From contig DATGWL010000129.1 of NCBI GenBank assembly GCA_035299505.1, forward strand, positions 1 to 64,000: a stretch of 64,000 bases of DNA, given 5' to 3'. How positions within the stretch are numbered: position 1 is the first letter of the stretch; each line of letters starts with the position of its first letter. Of this stretch, positions 50,202 to 59,732 are shown in pieces. Position numbers and translations under genes: made by a program. The DNA comes from M3007 sp035299505 (lineage in GTDB: Bacteria > Bacteroidota > Bacteroidia > Chitinophagales > Saprospiraceae). The notes beneath the pieces are model-generated. The model worked only from the letters and a program-made list of their open reading frames with translations, had not been told where the DNA came from and searched no databases.

Positions 50202-50981
50202 CTATTGTCTAATATTTTGAGCCAATCGGAAGCCCAGATCGTTGGCTCGCATGGTAGGTTTATTATAGCTTCTGACGGTAGTGCGCAGTACGAGGTTATT
50301 AAACCAGGACCCACCTCTGATAACCCTAACAGTATTAATTCCTACGGTGGTGGTATCGCAAGGATAGGGATCGTAAGTATTTTGGCACCATTCCCAAACA
50401 TTGCCGCTCAAATCGTACAAGCCCAGCTCATTGGCAATCATGCCGCCAACCGGATGAGGTTTAAACATAGCATTATCCGAATACCAGCCACTTTGGACCA
50501 TGTCGTTGGTTCCGGCGTACTTGAAGTGCCCGGATAGCACACCTCCTTTGGCAGCAAACTCCCATTCAACTTCTGTAGGGAGTCTGTAGGATTGTCCTGT
50601 TTTCTGATTTAGATGAAATAAAAAAATCTGGATATCATTCCAGGACACGCTTTCCACAGGGCAATCGTCGCAATCAGGGTAAGTAGATTCCTCTGGCCTT
50701 TTACCCATAACAGATTTCCAGTCAGCTTGGGTAACTTCGTATATTCCTATGCTAAAAGATGGCACAGTTACCTGATACTGGCATTCGTCATCATCGCGTT
50801 CCAATTCTGTTTCCGGCGCTCCCATAAAAAAGGTTCCACCATCAATGGTTTTGAGCATAAGCCCGGATTTTAACTGGCTTTGTTGGGTTGTTGTTGTTGC
50901 AAGGCTATCCTGAGCTGCAACCAAATTTGGCAGCAGGATAGTCAATAAGCTGATTTGGATAGTCATTAAGCTGTTTTTCAT
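50202..50981 (-). CDS. FGE-sulfatase-like (SUMF1) domain protein, exported
   Basis: 259 residues with an N-terminal signal peptide (LTILLPNLVAAQ). The formylglycine-generating-enzyme fold is visible: GGTFFMGAPETELERDDDECQYQVTVPSFSIGIYEVTQADW, VESVSWNDIQIFLFHLNQKTGQSYRLPTEVEWEFAAKGG, GLYDLSGNVWEWCQNTYDPY and RVIRGGSWFNN. The C-terminal catalytic cysteines of true FGE (RxCxxR region) are not evident, so it is probably a non-catalytic or differently acting relative. No sulfatase gene is nearby. It diverges from the next lipoprotein gene. Confidence 0.88.
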   Translation of the reverse strand: MKNSLMTIQISLLTILLPNLVAAQDSLATTTTQQSQLKSGLMLKTIDGGTFFMGAPETELERDDDECQYQVTVPSFSIGIYEVTQADWKSVMGKRPEESTYPDCDDCPVESVSWNDIQIFLFHLNQKTGQSYRLPTEVEWEFAAKGGVLSGHFKYAGTNDMVQSGWYSDNAMFKPHPVGGMIANELGLYDLSGNVWEWCQNTYDPYPCDTTTVGINTVRVIRGGSWFNNLVLRTTVRSYNKPTMRANDLGFRLAQNIRQ

Positions 50982-51078
50982 GTTTATTTCAATGTTATGC
51001 TATCAGGTTTCGGCCAATTCAGTAGTCTACCTACTTTTGCTCATTCATTTATCATTCAAAATTATTGCCAAGATTTTC

Positions 51079-51882
51079 ATGAAACCCATCTTAACAACTG
51101 CCTTCGCGGCTTTTCTGATCTTTATTGGATGTCAAAACCAACCTGCTCCAGCCCCGGCGGCTCCCGATGCCTCCGCTTTGCTTAAGCACAAGTATTGGGT
51201 AAGTAAACCGTTTCACGATGCCTTGTTCGCGGCTAATGTCCCGGATACCATGGCTTATCTGGATTGTGGCGAACTGGTTTTTACCAATAAAGATACCGTC
51301 ATCATAACCTCCTGTATGTCTGATGCCGGACTTGGTATTTTTACCGTAACCGGTCCTAATACGCTGAGTATCAAATTCCAGGGCTTCGAAGATAAACCTA
51401 TTACGGCTACCCTTGATGATAAGACTGGCTTATTGAGCTTTACATTCACTGGCCCTGCTCCAGAATACTGGCCCAAGGATTTTATTGCCAAAGATGAAGT
51501 GAGTACTGGAAATATAGATGGTCTGACGCTGGGGCTCGCGCGCCTGCGACTGGCAGGAAACTACCAGTATCAAACCAAAAAGGGTGAAATAGCCACTACG
51601 GCAGTATCTGAATTGCGTGCAGACGGTAGCATGGTGAATTTTGGAGAATACGATATGTACGAACCCTGGATTGCAGGTGTAGGCAGCAGCTGTATCACTA
51701 CACCTCCCATGAACCTGATGAATATGGCAAAAAAAGGAAAGGAAGAAGAAGCTGTTGCGTTTGGCTGGCAACTTCGCGGCGATACCCTGAAGATCTGGGA
51801 CACCCAAAATATGGGTAATCCGGATGAGCTTCCGGAATATAAACTCAAAGGAGGTCCGCGGGTGTATGTGAAGGTTAAATGA
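51079..51882 (+). CDS. Lipoprotein of unknown function
   Basis: 267 residues from the ATG at 51079, with a leader MKPILTTAFAAFLIFIGC and lipidated Cys near residue 18. The rest is beta-rich and Ala/Pro-rich at first (APAPAAPDA), with strand-like segments such as LDCGELVFTNKDTVIITSCMSD and TATLDDKTGLLSFTFTG. It shows no known domain to me, but shares its general layout with the lipoprotein at 27926. Its stop codon is at the edge of the 51881-51942 palindrome. Confidence 0.78.
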   Translation: MKPILTTAFAAFLIFIGCQNQPAPAPAAPDASALLKHKYWVSKPFHDALFAANVPDTMAYLDCGELVFTNKDTVIITSCMSDAGLGIFTVTGPNTLSIKFQGFEDKPITATLDDKTGLLSFTFTGPAPEYWPKDFIAKDEVSTGNIDGLTLGLARLRLAGNYQYQTKKGEIATTAVSELRADGSMVNFGEYDMYEPWIAGVGSSCITTPPMNLMNMAKKGKEEEAVAFGWQLRGDTLKIWDTQNMGNPDELPEYKLKGGPRVYVKVK

Positions 51883-51942
51883 TAGTATTTTTCTTAGTGA
51901 CGGGGTGACTGCAGTCGCCCCGTCACTAAGAAAAATACTATC
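51881..51942. repeat. Near-perfect 25-bp palindrome, GACGGGG-core copy 1
   Basis: Arms 51881-51905 and 51918-51942 are exact complements. The core reads TGACGGGGTGACTG / CAGTCGCCCCGTCA. It overlaps both stop codons of the convergent genes. The T-rich side lies upstream and the A-rich side downstream, so there is no normal U-tract. Core shared with 61262-61348. Confidence 0.92.
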
Positions 51943-54900
51943 CCTTAACCCAAATCCCCCTGTCCAAAACTCCATTCACCCAAACAGACACTACATACAT
52001 GCCGGCAGGCCAGGTTTGCGTATTGATGACATATGTTTGACCTGAAAGCAACCAAACTTCCTGCATCAGCTGCCCCGTGGCCGACCAGATGCCCGCTCTT
52101 ATGGCGCTTTCGGGCGCAACTTCTCCAATGCTGAGATGCAATTGATCTGCCCCGGGATTAGGCCAGATGCTCCAATTGCTGGTTAGATTACCCTGTTCAC
52201 TCCTGTTTTCAGAGTTGGGGTCATTGAAAGCCTCTGAACAATATAGGGTCTGATTGTTGCAAAAATTGGTAGCACTGGATTGTGCTGCCGGGGGGTAATT
52301 ATTTGCCCAGCAATAGTATAACCTCAACACCTGACTTGAACCATTATTGGCTTTGATGTGCCAACGATAAGTCTGGGCATCAATGTATTGTACATTCGTC
52401 TGGAAACTGCCAGGGGTGAATGCTACGCCGTTCAATAAAGACATTGGAATATTGATACCGTTTCCTGGCAGGTTGTCCAGTTCAATCGTTACATCATTAT
52501 TCACCTGATCTGCCTGAATCTCAAAGTAGTAATCACCTTGAGGATTACAGTTGCTCATGAAATGCGCTTTTCGCTCAAAACGACTGATAAGCGGGCAGTT
52601 ACTGGCTGGATTGATGGTGATACCGATGGAAGAACTGTGTACCCATTCCGGGCAATGCAAGCGCCGGGCGCCGCGTCGGAAATAGGTAGTTTGATTCAAC
52701 ACAGGAGGATCATAGCTAGCTGATGTACCTCCGGGTATATCCACAAAAAGACTTTGATCCAATGAGTTTTGCCACTGGTAAACGATAGGACTTGCCAAAT
52801 CACCTCCATTCGCATCTGATTGATTTTGAATCATATCCGGATCAAAAGGCGACATTCCTGAACTCACAACAGGTGCTGCTATTTGCCCTGGATTAGTAAC
52901 ATTCAAGCAACCATTACAAGGCACTAGCCGAACAAACGCCGGGTATCTTCTGACCGCTTTGATCTGGGCTGTACCACATTGTGCGCCTGTGCAGGCATCG
53001 AAAAACGAGCCTGCGTTTTCAGTATGGGCAAACAGCTGCGCTGTATCTCCTTCAAGGCGGTAATCACCAGGAAGCCATTGTTGCCAGCTGATTGCCTGTG
53101 AAACGGGCACATTTTGATCTGCATTGGCATCTGTGGTAGCCTTGGGCGACCAGAACACAATAACAGGTTCTGTGCTGTCTGGTTTGGCCATCAGAATGGA
53201 TACAACATCCTGATTTTCAGCCAATACACCGAAGAAAACGTGTTGTCCAAACCGGGATTTCAGGTCCATCAGGCCGTGCCAGGCTGGTTTGGGTGTGGCG
53301 TTGTTTTGCACCAGCGGTGAGGGCCAAACACCCTGTTTGCCCTGCCGCCAAAGTCCGGAACTTCCATATAGTCCGTCATACCCGGGTCCGTTGGGATAGG
53401 TAGCATCAAAGGCGTTATAGAAATACACTTTCTCAAAATGGTATCTGCTGTGCAGGAACAAGCCACGCAGCAAATACGCCGCCTGAGTTTTTTCACCAAC
53501 CGCGTAGCTGTCGAAACCAAATTCAGAACTCCACAAACTTGTTTGTGTGAGTATACCGTTGGCTTCGTCACGGTTAGCTTTCAACCAGGCCGCCAGGGAA
53601 GCTATTTGCCTGGTTTCGGAATCCGGATCTTCAGGATATGTCCAGTTTGTGGTGCCAGATTTAAAGCTGTATGGATGACAATCTATGGCGCCCAAATCCT
53701 GAAGTAAGCCGCATTGATCTGGTGCTACATCCAGATAATCGCCAATAAAATCATGGCGAAGCAGGTCGCCGTTACAATTAGAGACATCCCGCTGGGTGCT
53801 GGTGCAATTGCCATCCCGATAGGCCTGGAACGCTCCGGCAATCAGGCGCATTTTCCATCCTCCCTGCGATTTAGGTCCGTATTGTGCTATAAAAGCATCT
53901 CTGGCGCCCAAAAGCAGGCTCTGGTAATCCACTTTTACCGGATAATCCCATAATTCGTTACCAACCTGAAAATTGGCTGCCAGCAACTGCGAGGTATTGC
54001 CATTGGCCGGAGCAAATTGCTGGATAAATGTCTTGGTATAGTTTTTAAACGAAAGTCGGATACCAGCCGGGCCTTGTGCAGACCAGTCGCTCTCCCGGTA
54101 GATTTTGTCTTTCCAGGATTGCGGAGCGTATTGTAATATTTCGGTGGCGGCAGTTATGCCGGTAAAGCCATGAGTGTTGCGGTAAAGTTGGTACAAACCT
54201 TTATTATAACCAATATTAGCCGGAGTGCCTTCCGGAGTCGTGTTTTTGGGCTTTATATTGCTGTTATAATCATTAAGCGAGGCATCAAAGTCCTCGTCCA
54301 TGGTGTGGAAATTCCTGAAATGCCGGGTCAACTGCAGTATCTGATTTGATGCCTGATTTTGAAAAGAACGAAAAATCAAACCTCCATCGTTGATGCCAAT
54401 CATTTCCCCGAAGGAATACGGACTTGGACGGTTGTAATAGGCTTTTACAGCCTCCAGTTCCTGAATAGTCATGTTTTTTCCTGCATTTTTATCCTTCAGG
54501 CAGGTCGTGATGGGTTCCGGCAGAGTGGTAAAAGCGGTTATCGGAGAAAAATTACTGGTTCCTCCTGTACACACAGCCATCAACATTGCCTCGTAGGTAC
54601 TTGAAGGCAATAACGGCCCAGTAATAAGATAGCTGCCGCCATTTTGCTGACCACTTTGAATCCAAGGGCCATTGGGTGCTAATCGGTAGGAAACCACATA
54701 CCCCAACACTCCAGGAGTTGGCGGTAAAGTTACGGTTGCCTGATACACATCGGGTGTAATAGCAGGCGGCGCAGGAGTGGTGCAGGGAAAAGCTATTTGA
54801 AAGTTTACCGTAACAGGTGTACTGCTGGTACTGCTGCAATTCTTTTGTACTCTGGCTTCATAACTGCCTGGAAGTAGCTGGTTAAATTGGAATGACATGC

Positions 54901-55405
54901 CTGTAGTATTCATGGCTCCGGCAGGCACAAACCAGTCTGTAGAACCAATTGGACGATATTTCAAACCATAAATGCCCGTGGAAGTCCATTTAATGAGTAC
55001 GTTATTGCCATTGACAGTTGCCATTACATTAGCCGGGCCACCACATGAACCGGAACTATTCGAGGTTGTTGCCGAAACAGGTGCAGACCAATTGGAATAG
55101 TTTCCACTACATACCGTTCGAATCTGAATCTGGTAAGCAGTGTTTTTTTTCAAGCCTCTTAAAGAAAATGGAGAGGGTCCTGATTGGTCAATTATAGTCT
55201 TTTCAGCAGGAGTTTGTGCTTCCCAGTACCGAATCTGAAAAGAGCTGGCGCCGGGCACAGCATTCCACTTTACGGCTATTGACGACGAAGTGAGCGGAGG
55301 GTAAATGGCAAAACCGGCTGGCGGACTGCACTGACCGTTAAGCACAAAAGGTAAAAAAAACGCACCAAAAATTATAAATATAGTATAAGTTGGAAACTTG
55401 ATCAT
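51938..55405 (-). CDS. Secreted glycoside-hydrolase-like protein with FN3 domains and T9SS type A sorting domain
   Basis: 1155 residues with a signal peptide (FIIFGAFFLPFVLNGQ). Three FN3-like domains (about 25-290) precede a TIM-barrel-like region (~300-800) with FQVGNELWDYPVKVDY and SLWSSEFGFDSYAVG. These have the Asn-Glu and Glu of clan GH-A retaining hydrolases, so two candidate catalytic acids are visible. A cysteine-rich Ig-like part follows. The C-terminal ~75 residues (NWSIWPNPGADQLHLSI, GMYVVSVWVNGV) are a type A T9SS domain. I infer a secreted polysaccharide-degrading enzyme; its substrate is unknown. Confidence 0.8.
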   Translation of the reverse strand: MIKFPTYTIFIIFGAFFLPFVLNGQCSPPAGFAIYPPLTSSSIAVKWNAVPGASSFQIRYWEAQTPAEKTIIDQSGPSPFSLRGLKKNTAYQIQIRTVCSGNYSNWSAPVSATTSNSSGSCGGPANVMATVNGNNVLIKWTSTGIYGLKYRPIGSTDWFVPAGAMNTTGMSFQFNQLLPGSYEARVQKNCSSTSSTPVTVNFQIAFPCTTPAPPAITPDVYQATVTLPPTPGVLGYVVSYRLAPNGPWIQSGQQNGGSYLITGPLLPSSTYEAMLMAVCTGGTSNFSPITAFTTLPEPITTCLKDKNAGKNMTIQELEAVKAYYNRPSPYSFGEMIGINDGGLIFRSFQNQASNQILQLTRHFRNFHTMDEDFDASLNDYNSNIKPKNTTPEGTPANIGYNKGLYQLYRNTHGFTGITAATEILQYAPQSWKDKIYRESDWSAQGPAGIRLSFKNYTKTFIQQFAPANGNTSQLLAANFQVGNELWDYPVKVDYQSLLLGARDAFIAQYGPKSQGGWKMRLIAGAFQAYRDGNCTSTQRDVSNCNGDLLRHDFIGDYLDVAPDQCGLLQDLGAIDCHPYSFKSGTTNWTYPEDPDSETRQIASLAAWLKANRDEANGILTQTSLWSSEFGFDSYAVGEKTQAAYLLRGLFLHSRYHFEKVYFYNAFDATYPNGPGYDGLYGSSGLWRQGKQGVWPSPLVQNNATPKPAWHGLMDLKSRFGQHVFFGVLAENQDVVSILMAKPDSTEPVIVFWSPKATTDANADQNVPVSQAISWQQWLPGDYRLEGDTAQLFAHTENAGSFFDACTGAQCGTAQIKAVRRYPAFVRLVPCNGCLNVTNPGQIAAPVVSSGMSPFDPDMIQNQSDANGGDLASPIVYQWQNSLDQSLFVDIPGGTSASYDPPVLNQTTYFRRGARRLHCPEWVHSSSIGITINPASNCPLISRFERKAHFMSNCNPQGDYYFEIQADQVNNDVTIELDNLPGNGINIPMSLLNGVAFTPGSFQTNVQYIDAQTYRWHIKANNGSSQVLRLYYCWANNYPPAAQSSATNFCNNQTLYCSEAFNDPNSENRSEQGNLTSNWSIWPNPGADQLHLSIGEVAPESAIRAGIWSATGQLMQEVWLLSGQTYVINTQTWPAGMYVVSVWVNGVLDRGIWVKG

Positions 55406-55486
55406 AACGAGACAGGTTAAAGATGATTAAAAAAGTGAAATCCTGAATAGGATACGACATGACGGCAAAATGCTTCACCATTTGAG

Positions 55487-55494
55487 CAAATGTA
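55487..55494 (-). promoter_or_regulatory. Putative -7 promoter element for the hydrolase-like gene
   Basis: Minus-strand TACATTTG matches TAnnTTTG, about 80 bases before the ATG at 55405. Confidence 0.5.
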
Positions 55495-55505
55495 TTCACA
55501 AATAT

Positions 55506-55513
55506 TAATTTTG
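55506..55513 (+). promoter_or_regulatory. Putative -7 promoter element for the GTP cyclohydrolase II-like gene
   Basis: TAATTTTG matches TAnnTTTG, 41 bases before the ATG at 55555. It is divergent with 55487-55494, 11 bases away. Confidence 0.55.
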
Positions 55514-55554
55514 TTCAAGTGTTGTATTACGCTTTAACTAAAAAACATGCTACT

Positions 55555-56079
55555 ATGATTCACAAACTTGCCGAAGGAACCCTCAATACCCGCTTCGGAG
55601 AATACCGGGAAATCCTGTATTACGATGGTCAAAAGGAAACTATTGCAATGGTATATGGTAAGCCGGAAGGCCAAAAAGAAGTACTGTGCAGGATTCATTC
55701 TTCCTGCATTTACGGCCATGTATTTAACAGCGTGGAGTGTGATTGCCGGCAACAAATGGAGTTGGCTCAACACCAGATACAGCAGGCAGGCTGTGGCATC
55801 ATCATTTTAATGGATCAGGAGGGAAAAGGGAATGGTCATTTGGCGCTGATGAAAAGCCAGGCTTTTAAAAAAGCAGGAATACGGCAGGCAGAGGCTTATG
55901 TAGCAGCAGGGTACGCTGCAGATGCCCGCGATTTCAGGGCTGCTGCAAAAATTCTGAAAGATCTGGATGTGCAATCAGTAAGCCTGATCACTGATAATCC
56001 CTTGAAAGCCAAAACGTTAGAAGATTTGGGCATTACTCTGGCCCCTACCCTGCCTCAAACACCAGCGCCTCATGATTGA
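55555..56079 (+). CDS. Divergent GTP cyclohydrolase II (RibA-like) homologue
   Basis: 174 residues from the ATG at 55555. The zinc-binding cysteines are kept: Cys51, Cys62 and Cys64 (HSSCIYGHVFNSVECDC). The AADARDF motif retains the equivalent of E. coli Arg128. But the GRNIGLLNKIRAYAL motif reads EGKGNGHLALMKSQAF, and the equivalent of catalytic Tyr105 is Gln. Standalone GCHII homologues outside riboflavin operons sometimes serve other purine- or pterin-derived pathways. Its 3' end overlaps smc tail to tail by 35 bases. Confidence 0.8.
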   Translation: MIHKLAEGTLNTRFGEYREILYYDGQKETIAMVYGKPEGQKEVLCRIHSSCIYGHVFNSVECDCRQQMELAQHQIQQAGCGIIILMDQEGKGNGHLALMKSQAFKKAGIRQAEAYVAAGYAADARDFRAAAKILKDLDVQSVSLITDNPLKAKTLEDLGITLAPTLPQTPAPHD

Positions 56080-59000
56080 GCTTGCGGAAGTCTACCGGAG
56101 TAACGGCAGAAACGCCTTGTTCCGGCATATATACCCCATAAATCGTGTCAACGGCAGCCATGGTGGCCTTGTTGTGGGTAACCACGATAAATTGCGACTG
56201 GGTTGAAAACTGCCGGATAATCCGGTTGAATTTCTCGATGTTCGCATCGTCGAGCGGTGCATCCACCTCATCGAAAATACAAAATGGCGCCGGTTTGAGC
56301 AGATATAAGGCAAACAGGAGCGCCGTGGCTGTAAGGGTTTTTTCGCCCCCGGAAAGCTGGGCAATGGTTTGCGGACGCTTGCCCTTGGGCTTTGCAATAA
56401 TATTGATGTCTGAATCCAGCGGATTATCCGGGTTGGTCAACAACAAATCCGCTGTATCTTCTTCCGTAAACAGGGTGCGGAATACATTGATAAAGTTCTC
56501 GCGCACCTGTGCAAACGACTCCAGGAAACGCGCCGTAGCCGTTTCCTCAATCTCCTTCATAGTTTGTACCAGGTTTTCCTTGGCGGTCAGGATATCGTCG
56601 CGTTGCCCGGCAATGGTATCGTGGCGTTCTTTAATCTCATTATAGGCTTCAATGGCCATCGGGTTGATCTCGCCGTAGTTGTCCAGCCTGCGTTTCAGGT
56701 TGTTTACATCGCGTTCCAGGGTTTCTGTTTGGTAGGCGGGATTGGGTTCCTGGTTAATGACTTCATTGACACTGATGCCAAATTCTGCCCGCAAGCGTTC
56801 GCCAATGGCGGTTATTTCAAACTTTACGTCGTTGAATTTCTCCTTCAGGCGGTTCACCAGTACCTGTAAATCTTGTTGTTTGCGGAAATTTTCACGCTGT
56901 TTGTTCTCCAGCTCATGGATTTCATTCCTAGCCTTGAAATAGGATTGCTCCACACCGCTCAGGGCCGCTTCTTTTTCTTTTTTCTCTGAATAAGCTGTGG
57001 TCAGTTCCTGTGTAATGCGCTGAATATCAGCTTCAATCAAGGCGAGTTCATCGGCGTTTCGGGCCAGTGACGTTTGTGCCGTTGCGAGGGTTTGCCGCAG
57101 ATCATTCCTGCGGTTTTCCCGGAAAGTCAATTCCTGCCGCAGCGCATTCACCTTGTTTTGCTGCCGAATGAACTCAATGTTCTTCTGGTTGAACTGGGCA
57201 CTTGCCTGGCTGAGTTGTTCGGCAACATCCCGGAAAGAGCCATCGGCATTACTGAGGCGTTCCCGGAGGGCATCGGCCGCTGTATTTTTTTCCGTCAGTT
57301 GTTTTTCAATCAAACCATTATTATTGATCAGCTGATCAATGCGCTGGTTTGCATCGCCCGCCTGAGCATCAAAATTGGCCACAAATGCCGCAATATTGTC
57401 CAGTTTGGCTTGCATACCGGCCTTCTCCTGGCTTAGGCGGTTAAGCACCTCGCGCTCCTTTTGCAGGATGGAAGACTGATCTGCATTTCTGAGCGCACTG
57501 ATATGAGCGCGCAGGGTATTAAGTTGCGTATTTAATTGATTTTCTGTGCCTTCGAGTTTCTTGATCTCAGTATCAAGCATCTCCAGGTTCTTCTTCCGAC
57601 CAATTTTTTTACCTTCAAACAAGCCTACCGAGCCGCCACTCATGGAAAACTTGCGCTTTACATAGGTGCCTGCTTTAGACAACACCACCATATCGCCGGG
57701 AGTATTGGCGGGCGGGTTGGGTTCATCTGAAATGACCACGTTTTCGAGCAGAAACTCCATCAGCGGACGGTATTGTGGCTCCACTTCTACCACATCTGCG
57801 GCGCGGAGTCCGCCAGCAAACAAAGCCAGTGGCGCCTGGTAATCCCGGAATGCATCGAGCAGGAAGAAGTTGGCCCTGCCTTTTTGACTTTGTCCCAGCA
57901 GTCCGATGGCTTTCATGGCCTCGGCTGCATCCGGCACCACATAATAGTTCAGGTAGTTTTCCAGGTAGTTTTCAATCACAATCCGGTATTCCTCGCGCAC
58001 ATACAGCATATCAGAAAGCAAAGGGCAGCGTTTGGCCCATTCCTTGTCCTGGCTCAAAAACTTGATACTTTCGGGAAAACCTTCCAGAGATTCCACCATG
58101 CTTTTGGTGAGCTTAAACTCATTGCGGCGCGCGTCGAGGGCACGATTATGGTCGGCAAGTTTCTTGGACAGGCTTTCCTGCTGTTTCTCTGCTGTTTCCA
58201 GGTCGGTTTTGCGCTTGGTTTCGGAGGCCTCCAGTGAGGCAATTTTGTCTGATTGCTGATTAGCGGCCTTAGTCTGTTCAGAGAGGTTTTTCTCCAGGGT
58301 TTTCATCTCTTCCCGGCGGGTAGAAATATCGCTCAGGGTGCGCTCCACATCTCTGCGCAAGCTTTCAATCTGGCTGGTCTGGATGGCACGGGTCTTTTCC
58401 AGCTCTACTATTTCGCGTTCCAGTGTCTGTTGTTCCTTGATGAACTCGTCGAGATTACCCTTCATCAGGTTATGGTCGGCACGCACTTTTTCCAGGTTCT
58501 TCTGTGCCTCATTAAGGGCTGTTTCAAACTCTGCCTCCTGGTTGCGTTCGTAATTGACATCGGTCTGATAGCCTTCAATTTCGGAATCCAGTGAACGCAG
58601 GGTTTGGGTGCTTTGTGCAATCTGGTCGTTCAGACGGTGCAGGTCGTTATTGATGAAGGTGCGCTTTTGCTCCAGCATCGCTTTTTCGTTTTCCTTACCC
58701 CTGATACGGCCGGTCAGACGGTTAACCTCCTGTTGTTGTTCGCTCAGACTGGTTTCTTTGTCGGTATGGCTCTTTCGTTTAGCTTCGGTATCGGCTTCCA
58801 GCAGTCGGGCCATGGCCTCGGTGCTTCGGTAGTTGTCTTCCTCCCGGGCAATCTGGCCTTCCAGTTCCTTATAGGTTTTTTTGTGCCGTGCCAGGTTGTG
58901 GACGGCCAGTTCCACGCTGATGGTTTTATACTCAGCCTTCAGTTCGTAGTATTTCTGGGCGCGATCAGCCTGTTTTTCCAGTTTCTTCAGCTGGTCGGCA

Positions 59001-59593
59001 ATTTCAAAAAGCAGGTCCTCTACCCTATCCAGATCGGCCGCAGTGGCTTCCAGTTTCTGTTGGGTTTCGTGTTTCCGGGCTTTGTACTTGCTCACGCCTG
59101 CTGCCTGCTCGAACATACGCCTGCGCGCCTGCTCACGGTCAGACAACATGTCTTCCACCATATTGAGGGCAATGATGGCATAGCTGTCCGGACCAATACC
59201 CGTATCCAGGAAAAGCGAGGTAATGTCTTTGAGTCGGCAGGTAACTCCGTTCAAACGATACTCACTTTCGCCGCTTCGATACAGGATGCGGCTGATGGCA
59301 ACGGTGGTATAATCGGTGGGAAGTATGTTTTTGGTGTTGTCGAAAGTGAGGGTCACCTGGGCCATTTGGCCCTCTTTACGCTTTTTGGTGCCGTTAAAAA
59401 TCACGGAAGCCATTTTATCCAGGCGCAACTGACTGCTTTTTTGTTCGCCCAGCACCCAGCGAATGGCGTCTACCACATTACTTTTACCCGATCCATTGGG
59501 CCCAACCACGCCGGTTACATCGGCATTGAAATGCAATACCGTTTCGTTGGCGAACGATTTGAACCCTTTGATTTCCAATGATTTAAGCCTCAT
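56045..59593 (-). CDS. smc: Chromosome segregation protein SMC
   Basis: 1182 residues from the ATG at 59593 (MRLKSLEIKGFKSFANETV); an upstream in-frame extension lacks conservation. Walker A is GPNGSGKSN (31-39). Long heptad coiled coils (about 170-500 and 690-1000) flank a hinge at ~520-680. The C-terminal head has the signature LSGGEKTLTATALLF and Walker B FCIFDEVDAPLDD. SMC with ScpA/ScpB compacts and segregates DNA; those partners are not here. A possible promoter, TATCTTCG, is at 59648-59655. Confidence 0.97.
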   Translation of the reverse strand: MRLKSLEIKGFKSFANETVLHFNADVTGVVGPNGSGKSNVVDAIRWVLGEQKSSQLRLDKMASVIFNGTKKRKEGQMAQVTLTFDNTKNILPTDYTTVAISRILYRSGESEYRLNGVTCRLKDITSLFLDTGIGPDSYAIIALNMVEDMLSDREQARRRMFEQAAGVSKYKARKHETQQKLEATAADLDRVEDLLFEIADQLKKLEKQADRAQKYYELKAEYKTISVELAVHNLARHKKTYKELEGQIAREEDNYRSTEAMARLLEADTEAKRKSHTDKETSLSEQQQEVNRLTGRIRGKENEKAMLEQKRTFINNDLHRLNDQIAQSTQTLRSLDSEIEGYQTDVNYERNQEAEFETALNEAQKNLEKVRADHNLMKGNLDEFIKEQQTLEREIVELEKTRAIQTSQIESLRRDVERTLSDISTRREEMKTLEKNLSEQTKAANQQSDKIASLEASETKRKTDLETAEKQQESLSKKLADHNRALDARRNEFKLTKSMVESLEGFPESIKFLSQDKEWAKRCPLLSDMLYVREEYRIVIENYLENYLNYYVVPDAAEAMKAIGLLGQSQKGRANFFLLDAFRDYQAPLALFAGGLRAADVVEVEPQYRPLMEFLLENVVISDEPNPPANTPGDMVVLSKAGTYVKRKFSMSGGSVGLFEGKKIGRKKNLEMLDTEIKKLEGTENQLNTQLNTLRAHISALRNADQSSILQKEREVLNRLSQEKAGMQAKLDNIAAFVANFDAQAGDANQRIDQLINNNGLIEKQLTEKNTAADALRERLSNADGSFRDVAEQLSQASAQFNQKNIEFIRQQNKVNALRQELTFRENRRNDLRQTLATAQTSLARNADELALIEADIQRITQELTTAYSEKKEKEAALSGVEQSYFKARNEIHELENKQRENFRKQQDLQVLVNRLKEKFNDVKFEITAIGERLRAEFGISVNEVINQEPNPAYQTETLERDVNNLKRRLDNYGEINPMAIEAYNEIKERHDTIAGQRDDILTAKENLVQTMKEIEETATARFLESFAQVRENFINVFRTLFTEEDTADLLLTNPDNPLDSDINIIAKPKGKRPQTIAQLSGGEKTLTATALLFALYLLKPAPFCIFDEVDAPLDDANIEKFNRIIRQFSTQSQFIVVTHNKATMAAVDTIYGVYMPEQGVSAVTPVDFRKLNHEALVFEAG

Positions 59594-59647
59594 AATCCTG
59601 ACAATGCGGTAAAATACACCGGTGCTACAACACACCTTAAAAGCGGG

Positions 59648-59655
59648 CGAAGATA
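59648..59655 (-). promoter_or_regulatory. Weak -7 promoter element for smc (TATCTTCG)
   Basis: Minus-strand TATCTTCG has one mismatch to TAnnTTTG and precedes CCCGC, about 55 bases before the ATG. Confidence 0.35.
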
Positions 59656-59721
59656 ATTGAGTAAAAGGGAATGAAAAAGGGGAAGTTTTCAACAATTGCA
59701 CGCCATTTTATCCCAAGGCAC

Positions 59722-59729
59722 TACTTTTG
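59722..59729 (+). promoter_or_regulatory. Putative -7 promoter element directly before the DUF3137 gene (TACTTTTG)
   Basis: TACTTTTG matches TAnnTTTG and ends three bases before the ATG at 59733, so the transcript may be leaderless. Confidence 0.5.
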
Positions 59730-59732
59730 GCC

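Noticed and set aside
58604..59581. 325-codon frame antisense to smc
   Set aside because: Composition dominated by F/L/V/H/Q typical of an antisense frame over coiled-coil coding sequence, and smc is beyond doubt.
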